From an uncultured Burkholderiaceae bacterium (GTDB lineage Bacteria > Pseudomonadota > Gammaproteobacteria > Burkholderiales > Burkholderiaceae): a stretch of 20,265 nt of DNA. Position 1 is the first letter of the stretch; every line of letters starts with the position of its first letter. The DNA lies in NCBI GenBank assembly GCA_937871985.1, contig CALMPB010000389.1, positions 1 through 20,265 of the forward strand. The letters run 5' to 3'. The notes under the pieces were generated by a model. It was not told the DNA's origin, searched no databases, and was given only the letters and a program-made list of their open reading frames with translations. Both the position numbers and the translations under genes were made by a program. This document shows, one piece after another, positions 16,290 through 20,265 of the stretch.

Positions 16290-16303
16290 GAGGTAATTTC
16301 GTA

Positions 16304-17116
16304 ATGCAGCCCACCTATATCCCCAAGCTGAACGGTGTTGTGCTTCCGGGCGACGAGTTCCCGAAGCTGGCCTCCTTCACCGCACCGACCCTACCGTTCG
16401 CTGAAAGCTTGGTCGCGCTCCACTCGTTCGGCCTGTCTCAGGATTCCTGCCGGGTGAACTACATCGACGGGCACCCGGCCCTTTCCCAGGTCGGATCTCC
16501 CACGGTGGATCCGCTTGGCGTGCGACTCAACCGGGCGAACCATTTCGTCAGTGACTTCGTGCCTACGGCGGCGTACAGCGTGGTGTTGATCGCGAAGCCG
16601 CTCAAGGTTCCTTCGGGCAGCCAGAACTATGGCTTTCTGATGGGGAACTATATGGATGCCGGGGCGGGCGTTTTCTCCGGCGACAACCTGCTGTTCGCGG
16701 ACATCGGCGCCGGCCCCTCATTCATGAACTTCATTCAGGCGACGGCGGCCGGCGCTATGGCGACCCGTGGGTCGATCAACATCAGCGCTCTCGATGAGAC
16801 CAAGTGGCACGCCTTCTTCTCGGTGTTGGGTCCTGGTGGTGCAGGTGCTCTCGAACGCTCCAATGTGGCGGTGGGGCGGGGCGGGGCGCTGACCTGGGGT
16901 ACGGATGCGACCGGAGCCCATACGCCGACGCAGCCTGTTCCGATGCACGTCGGCGGGTTCAACGTATGGCCCGGAACCGCCATCGGGTCGACGCAGACCG
17001 TGACGGAGCAGATGGTGGCCATCTACAACCGGCGTTTGTCGACGGCCGAATGCGAGCAGATCTATCAGTACCTGCATCAGATCTGGGGGCCGTCTGCCGG
17101 CTTCGATGGCTTGTAG
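16304..17116 (+). CDS. ConA/LamG-like tail protein, candidate second receptor-binding protein
   Basis: This 270-residue protein follows the esterase spike after 14 bases, with AGAGG about 10 bases before the ATG. The C-terminal 200 residues resemble concanavalin A/LamG-like jelly rolls of phage tail proteins: PTAAYSVVLIAKPLKVPSGS (a typical inner strand), ETKWHAFFSVLGPG, then MHVGGFNVWPGTAIGSTQTV and the closing helix TEQMVAIYNRRLSTAECEQI. Binding of a glycan or of the neighbouring spike is likely. No catalytic residues are obvious. A strong terminator follows at 17146. Confidence 0.68.
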   Translation: MQPTYIPKLNGVVLPGDEFPKLASFTAPTLPFAESLVALHSFGLSQDSCRVNYIDGHPALSQVGSPTVDPLGVRLNRANHFVSDFVPTAAYSVVLIAKPLKVPSGSQNYGFLMGNYMDAGAGVFSGDNLLFADIGAGPSFMNFIQATAAGAMATRGSINISALDETKWHAFFSVLGPGGAGALERSNVAVGRGGALTWGTDATGAHTPTQPVPMHVGGFNVWPGTAIGSTQTVTEQMVAIYNRRLSTAECEQIYQYLHQIWGPSAGFDGL

Positions 17117-17145
17117 AGCATTCGAATTCTCCGACTTGTGAATGT

Positions 17146-17168
17146 GCCCGCTTTCGCGGGCTTTTTTT
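17146..17168 (+). terminator. Strong intrinsic terminator between tail and lysis modules
   Basis: GCCCGC (17146-17151) pairs with GCGGGC (17156-17161) around a TTTC loop and is followed by seven T residues. It marks the boundary between structural and lysis genes. The first in-frame ATG of the holin frame (17142) lies inside it and is therefore not used. Confidence 0.9.
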
Positions 17169-17186
17169 CGTCTACGGGAGGCAGAT

Positions 17187-17660
17187 ATGCGAACCGTTTA
17201 CAGGAGCAGTGCAACTATGGAACCGAGTTCTACGGGGCTGGGAGGCCTCGCGGCCTTGAAAGTCGCAATGACATACGGCATTCCTGCGGCGATTGCCGCG
17301 ATTCTCGGGCTGCTGATCATGCCGCCGCGGACGGCACGCGAGTTCACCGTGCGGAGTATTTCGACCGTTTCATGTTCATTCCTGTTTGGCCCCGGTTTGG
17401 CGGCTGCCGTGATCGCCTGGAAGCCCAGCCTGATGGAGGCCATGACGTGGCTAGCCCAGCATGGCGCCGGCAGTGATGACGCGCTGCTGGCGAAGTTCTA
17501 TGTGTTGGGCCCGAGCATGTTGATCGCGGGCCTTCCGGCCTGGTGGGTCTTGGGCGCCTACATGCGGTGGATGGCGAGTATGCGCCAGAAGGGGCTGCTG
17601 GAGTGGATTGCAGAGGTCCGCGCGAAGGTCTTCGGCGGGCACCCTGGCGGGGAGGACTGA
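17187..17660 (+). CDS. Putative holin (three membrane segments)
   Basis: This 157-residue membrane protein precedes the endolysin gene. Segments are about 28-46 (TYGIPAAIAAILGLLIM), 58-77 (SFLFGPGLAAAVIAW) and 105-127 (MLIAGLPAWWVLGAYM), followed by a basic, charged C-terminal tail, as in class I holins. Holins make holes in the inner membrane and time lysis. The start ATG at 17187 has GGGAGG about 5 bases upstream. A second ATG at 17217 has AGGAG about 10 bases upstream, giving a product shorter by 10 residues. A two-start holin/antiholin pair is possible, because the longer form adds two arginines. The next gene follows after 2 bases. Confidence 0.72.
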   Translation: MRTVYRSSATMEPSSTGLGGLAALKVAMTYGIPAAIAAILGLLIMPPRTAREFTVRSISTVSCSFLFGPGLAAAVIAWKPSLMEAMTWLAQHGAGSDDALLAKFYVLGPSMLIAGLPAWWVLGAYMRWMASMRQKGLLEWIAEVRAKVFGGHPGGED

Positions 17661-17662
17661 TC

Positions 17663-18160
17663 GTGGACCTGAGGACGATCATTCAGACGGCGGTCAATCC
17701 CGCGCTGGCGCTGCTGCCGGCCAAGATGGACACGCCTGCGGCGCGCGTCCAGATGCTGGCTATCGGCCTGCAAGAAAGTCGCTTTCTGCATCGGCGGCAG
17801 CTTGGCAATGGACCGGCCCGCGGGCTGTGGCAGTTTGAGCGCGGGGGCGGGGTGCGTGGGGTGCTGACCCATCCGGCCAGCCGCGAGCATGCATACAGGA
17901 TCTGCGGTCTGCACGGCGTGGCGCCGGTCGCGGCCGACGTTCATCCAGCGCTGGAGACTGACGATGTACTGGCGGCAGCCTTCGCGCGCCTGCTCATGTG
18001 GACGGACGCCTGGCGCCTGCCTGCGGTCGGTGATGCGAAAGGCGGTTGGGACATGTACATCCGGACCTGGCGGCCCGGCAAGCCGCACCCGCAGACCTGG
18101 GGCGGGCTATACGCCCAGGCAGTCACAGAGGTGGGAGGTGGAAATGCTGCCGTGGCTTGA
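17663..18160 (+). CDS. Endolysin, lysozyme/transglycosylase-like
   Basis: This 165-residue protein starts at a GTG two bases after the holin stop, with a strong GGGGAGGA ribosome site; the longer frame starting at 17543 lies inside the holin gene and is rejected. The sequence LAIGLQESRFLHRRQLGNGP followed by ARGLWQFE (residues about 32-59) resembles the catalytic core of goose-type lysozymes and lytic transglycosylases, with Glu38 as candidate acid and Gly-Leu-Trp-Gln-Phe-Glu as the substrate-cleft motif. There is no signal peptide or N-terminal anchor, so it depends on the holin for release. It overlaps the Rz-like start by 17 bases. The lysis role is strongly supported by context; the exact enzyme class is less sure. 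Confidence 0.78.
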   Translation: MDLRTIIQTAVNPALALLPAKMDTPAARVQMLAIGLQESRFLHRRQLGNGPARGLWQFERGGGVRGVLTHPASREHAYRICGLHGVAPVAADVHPALETDDVLAAAFARLLMWTDAWRLPAVGDAKGGWDMYIRTWRPGKPHPQTWGGLYAQAVTEVGGGNAAVA

Positions 18161-18410
18161 ACGAATCAAGGGCTGGCTCCTGCTGGTCGGCCTGGCGCTG
18201 GCGGCGCTGGCCAGCGTCTTCTACCGGGGGCGCGCCACGGGGCGGCAGGCAGAGCGGCAGGAGCGGCAGGACCAGATCAACGAACAGGCGGCGAAGGCTC
18301 GCCAGGAGGCGCGCGATGTGCAGCTTGAAACGGCCCGTATGGGCGATGACGCTATTGCTGATGAGCTTGAGCGCGACTGGGTGCGCGGCGCCCGTCAGGG
18401 TCGGCGTTGA
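18144..18410 (+). CDS. Rz: Rz-like inner-membrane spanin
   Basis: This 88-residue protein starts inside the endolysin gene with GGAGG a few bases upstream. It has one N-terminal membrane segment (about residues 10-27, WLLLVGLALAALASVF) followed by a Gln/Arg/Glu-rich region typical of the periplasmic coiled coil of i-spanins (RQAERQERQDQINEQAAKAR). With an outer-membrane Rz1 partner it would fuse the inner and outer membranes at the end of lysis. It is short compared with lambda Rz (153 residues). The Rz1 gene begins inside its 3' part in another frame. Confidence 0.8.
   Translation: MLPWLERIKGWLLLVGLALAALASVFYRGRATGRQAERQERQDQINEQAAKARQEARDVQLETARMGDDAIADELERDWVRGARQGRR
18304..18309 (+). promoter_or_regulatory. 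Ribosome binding site of Rz1 inside Rz
   Basis: A perfect AGGAGG lies 6 bases before the ATG at 18316, within the Rz reading frame. It decides the Rz1 start in favour of 18316 over the later in-frame ATGs at 18346 and 18361. Confidence 0.8.
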
Positions 18411-18537
18411 ATATTGCGATCATTCAAGACCGATCTTTTTCGCAGACGCGGCGCAAGTCGACGCGACGCCACCCGATATCCGGCGGCAGATATTGGAAAG
18501 AAATAAGGAATGGAGGCGGCTGTGCGATTCTCGGTAA
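18316..18537 (+). CDS. Rz1: Rz1-like outer-membrane spanin lipoprotein (overlaps Rz)
   Basis: This 73-residue lipoprotein is encoded in a different frame from Rz; its first 95 bases lie inside Rz and the rest runs past the Rz stop. It has a basic then hydrophobic signal peptide (MCSLKRPVWAMTLLLMSLSA) and a lipobox-like SATGC with Cys23 as the lipid-modified residue; Ala at -3 rather than Leu is unusual. The mature part (about 51 residues) contains CDHSRPIFF and a C-terminal PPDIRRQILERNKEWRRLC, resembling the C-termini of Rz1/LysC-type proteins from P2-like and related phages. This partly embedded arrangement is a recognised spanin pattern. Confidence 0.8.
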   Translation: MCSLKRPVWAMTLLLMSLSATGCAAPVRVGVEYCDHSRPIFFADAAQVDATPPDIRRQILERNKEWRRLCDSR

Positions 18538-18618
18538 GCTGCTGCCTCGGCAGGCCCCAGGCCGGGAATTCGTGTTACCTTTTGCGCGAACATCCACAAC
18601 GTATCAAATTTGCTAAAG

Positions 18619-18927
18619 ATGCCGAGACTAATCCTCTTTTATGATTTCGCCAACGCTGATGGCGCGAGCGCTAAAGAAGCTGCGCTCCACGAGACATTAT
18701 TGCTGTGTGGCAGCATCCCGGTGGTAGAAAAACACCGCCAGCTGATGGCTATCACGACCAACTTCACGCCTGAGGGGATTGTGTACATGATCACCCAAGA
18801 CGGCTTCCTTGATGGTGCGACCGATAAGCTCGTGGTAGTGGACGTTGATTCCGGAAAGAGCAACGTTTTTGGATCGTTTGTTGAGCTTTTTCCTGACGAT
18901 CTCGACGATCCCAGCGTGACGGATTAA
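18619..18927 (+). CDS. Hypothetical accessory protein, possibly Cas2/SinR-like ferredoxin fold
   Basis: This 102-residue protein starts at the ATG at 18619; a TTG three codons earlier is possible and neither has a clear ribosome site. I do not recognise a firm family. The secondary-structure order looks like strand (RLILFYDF), helix (SAKEAALHETLLLCGS), strands, helix (PEGIVYMITQDGFL), strand (KLVVVDVDS), which is the order seen in small Cas2/VapD/SinR-like ferredoxin folds, including an N-terminal Tyr-Asp. The C-terminus is acidic. It is less GC-rich than the lysis genes and lies 81 bases after Rz1, and is convergent with the next gene across 52 bases. An accessory (moron) role is likely; the specific fold is speculative. 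Confidence 0.6.
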   Translation: MPRLILFYDFANADGASAKEAALHETLLLCGSIPVVEKHRQLMAITTNFTPEGIVYMITQDGFLDGATDKLVVVDVDSGKSNVFGSFVELFPDDLDDPSVTD

Positions 18928-18979
18928 GGCGGTTTTTTCGCTCTCTGAACCCGCGCGCGAGCGATTGCTTGCGACTATC

Positions 18980-19876
18980 TTAAAACTTGAGCTCATGATG
19001 CGCCTTGGCAACATAGCGATACGGCGACTGCGTCTTTGCCGCCACATTGCGCGCCAATCGAACGGACGCAGATATGGTCGATGCGGCTGCACCAATCCCC
19101 AGCGAAGTAATGGCGTCTAGATTATGTAAGGCAGCCGCGGCGGTTCCAATGCCGGTATAAACGTCGGAACCGTTAATTTTCAGGGACCAGTCGATGCTCG
19201 AGAGAAGTGACCGGAAGCTCCACTCCTTGTTCACCTTGATCAAGTCCACGCAAGCGCCTTCAATTCGCTCCGACGCTTGACGGAATGCAAGTGCTTTGTC
19301 AGCACTACTTATCACGCGGGTATACAGTTCCTCGACCTCGGCTCGAAAACGATATAGCTCCGGAAGTCTTCGTTGTTTAAAGTTCAAGATTTCTTCAAAC
19401 GGCACGTCGCCTGCAGGAATCGGAACCGCCTGGGTCAGCGTCACAAGAAGGCTGCGAGTTTGGGGGCGGTCCGCCAAGACAGCAAAAGTCTCATCGCTCT
19501 GAGACATGGACCAGCAGCCGGGGGCAGCCGCTTCCAGCTTCTCGAAGGATTGCATTTGCGTTTGCAATAGGGCGGCGCCCCCAGCTCCCCGTCCTGTAAG
19601 CTCACTTCTGGGACGAATTAGAACGCCCATGTCCATAAGCGCCCTGATTTCTGACGGCGTTTCAAAGGCGATGATGTTGTTCTCTGGCCAAGCAACTTTG
19701 TCCCAAAACAGCAACGCATACCGCAATTCGACGGGATCCAGTGCATGAGCTGGAACGCGGACGTCAGCCCCCGATATCCTAAACGGGGAAGTGAGAACAA
19801 TGCCCCGGGTTTGGCGCTGCTGCGGTACTTTCCCAAAAAGCGGATCCATTTTCTTTCGAACTTTTGCCTGACCCAT
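18980..19876 (-). CDS. Hypothetical accessory protein at the right end of the late region
   Basis: This 298-residue protein on the opposite strand to the late genes is of unknown function. The start ATG has GGGAGA about 6 bases upstream. A basic N-terminus (MGQAKVRKK) leads to LDPVELRYALLFWDKVAWPE (about 46-65), an all-helical middle including VPFEEILNFKQRRLPELYRF (about 158-177), and an Ala/Gly/Ser-rich, mildly hydrophobic C-terminal stretch (about 245-275) that could be a membrane-active or buried helix. The pattern is reminiscent of DUF6236-like proteins, but I cannot confirm this. Lower GC than the phage genes, opposite orientation, and a promoter of its own fit a lysogenic conversion or defence gene. 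Confidence 0.72.
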   Translation of the reverse strand: MGQAKVRKKMDPLFGKVPQQRQTRGIVLTSPFRISGADVRVPAHALDPVELRYALLFWDKVAWPENNIIAFETPSEIRALMDMGVLIRPRSELTGRGAGGAALLQTQMQSFEKLEAAAPGCWSMSQSDETFAVLADRPQTRSLLVTLTQAVPIPAGDVPFEEILNFKQRRLPELYRFRAEVEELYTRVISSADKALAFRQASERIEGACVDLIKVNKEWSFRSLLSSIDWSLKINGSDVYTGIGTAAAALHNLDAITSLGIGAAASTISASVRLARNVAAKTQSPYRYVAKAHHELKF

Positions 19877-19896
19877 CTAGATCTCCCGACGAAGAA

Positions 19897-19902
19897 ATTA
19901 TC
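19897..19902 (-). promoter_or_regulatory. Possible -10 box of the 298-residue reverse gene
   Basis: On the minus strand GATAAT lies about 21 bases before the ATG and leaves room for a short leader with the GGGAGA ribosome site. No good -35 hexamer is seen 17 bases further upstream, so an activator or a weak promoter is implied if it is real. Confidence 0.3.
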
Positions 19903-20020
19903 ACCTGTGTCGGGTTGTAGCATACCCACGTCGACACTTCAGTGGGGCATTTGCGCGACGAGTTAGGGTGGGCGCGGCGACATCTATACCGGGGCGCCTG
20001 CCGCGCATATTCCTGGTCTT
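19903..20020. other. Stretch without a recognised gene at the right end
   Basis: Together with the flanking reverse open frame and tail, 19877-20265 contains no gene I can support with confidence. This part holds the upstream region of the 298-residue reverse gene and a short GGTCT-TCT-AGACC palindrome running just past its right border (20015-20027) without a T tract. No tRNA, integrase or repressor is visible. Confidence 0.5.
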
Positions 20021-20173
20021 CTAGACCCGTTCCGCGCGCTTGGCCACCCAGAACCAGTGGCTGAACTTACCGCGCTTCGCCTTCTGCTTGCGGAAGAACA
20101 GCCGGACCCGGCCGGATTCGAGCAAGCCGGAATAAGGGTAGGAATGAGGGTAAGGGAATGGTGCATGTTTGCC
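20021..20173 (-). pseudogene. 50-codon reverse open frame, possible gene fragment
   Basis: Read on the minus strand, a frame with protein-like composition runs from just after a TGA (20174-20176) to a TAG (20021-20023). Its end reads SGRVRLFFRKQKAKRGKFSH then WFWVAKRAERV, a basic-aromatic tail that looks coding, with phage- or host-like codon use. There is no ATG; an internal TTG (in GGC TTG CTC GAA) is the only plausible start. It may be the 3' end of a gene truncated by recombination or integration, or a small non-ATG gene. Other frames here give shorter or less protein-like products. Confidence 0.3.
20129..20152. repeat. 12-bp tandem repeat in the reverse open frame
   Basis: GGAATAAGGGTA (20129-20140) and GGAATGAGGGTA (20141-20152) are adjacent and differ at one base. 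On the minus strand they encode Tyr-Pro-His-Ser and Tyr-Pro-Tyr-Ser in the frame of the open stretch above, so the repeat keeps that frame. Confidence 0.8.
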
Positions 20174-20265
20174 TCATGCCTAATAAATCAAAGGCTTGCG
20201 CGGCGCTTCTGATTCCAATACCGCCTACCAAATTCCTGCAAAGTGGTGCCAAGCACCGCCTTAAA

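Noticed and set aside
14574..17116. Diversity-generating retroelement variable region, as in some Bordetella phages
   Set aside because: No reverse transcriptase, no template repeat and no C-type lectin ending followed by a repeat of itself is visible; the 3' ends of the spike and ConA-like genes are ordinary.
17543..17662. Extended N-terminus for the endolysin
   Set aside because: It lies within the holin gene in another frame; the GTG at 17663 has a strong ribosome site and gives a normal-length protein.
18570..18618. Sigma70 promoter for the 102-residue accessory gene
   Set aside because: TTTTGC and TATCAA with 16 bases between them are poor matches, and read-through from the lysis operon is equally possible.
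18928..18979. Bidirectional terminator between the two convergent accessory genes
   Set aside because: There is a run of six T residues at 18933-18938, but no stem immediately before it on the plus strand and no T tract for the minus strand.
20211..20230. Complete tRNA gene
   Set aside because: No matching D arm, anticodon arm or 5' acceptor strand is found upstream; only a 3'-end-like fragment exists, reported as a possible attachment core.
1..20265. CRISPR array
   Set aside because: No regularly spaced direct repeats were seen; the only tandem repeats are the 9-bp and 12-bp coding repeats.

Overview
The window is the late (structural and lysis) half of a temperate siphovirus, most likely a prophage in a high-GC betaproteobacterium of the Bordetella/Achromobacter type. 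The host is an inference from GC-rich codon use and general protein resemblance; no host housekeeping gene is visible. Terminase, portal, integrase, repressor and replication genes are not in the window, so the left edge cuts into the head module and the right edge probably lies near the end of the phage.

Layout. 1-1211: the end of a Mu F/SPP1 gp7-like head morphogenesis gene (open at the left edge) and a small zinc-ribbon protein. 1208-1852: a reverse-strand DUF4145-type gene inserted in the head module. 1979-3939: scaffold, major capsid protein and a small HeH/LEM-like protein. 4002-5895: head-tail connector and joining proteins, an HK97 gp10-like protein and a tail terminator, several of them overlapping at ATGA or TGATG junctions. 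5940-7249: tail tube protein and a lambda G/GT-style tail assembly chaperone pair with a canonical A AAA AAC slippery heptamer directly before the G stop codon. 7282-10281: tape measure protein. 10278-14509: an overlapping lambda M-L-K-(I)J-like tail tip cassette. 14574-17116: a tail fibre or spike carrying a complete SGNH esterase triad, then a ConA/LamG-like tail protein. 17187-18537: holin candidate, lysozyme-like endolysin, Rz inner-membrane spanin and an overlapping Rz1 outer-membrane spanin in another frame. 18619-19876: two convergent accessory genes of unknown function. 19877-20265: no confident gene, but a 50-codon reverse open frame with an in-frame 12-bp tandem repeat and a tRNA-3'-end-like stretch that may mark an attachment site.

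The forward genes form one late transcription unit that makes heads and tails and then lyses the cell. At least five good intrinsic terminators lie inside this co-oriented unit (after 1906, 5897, 7249, 14533 and 17146), which suggests either late antitermination or graded expression. The least explained parts, and the best places for undescribed biology, are the reverse DUF4145 gene with its repeat-bearing zinc motif and palindromic control region, and the 18619/18980 pair at the right end. The functions proposed for these are inference only.
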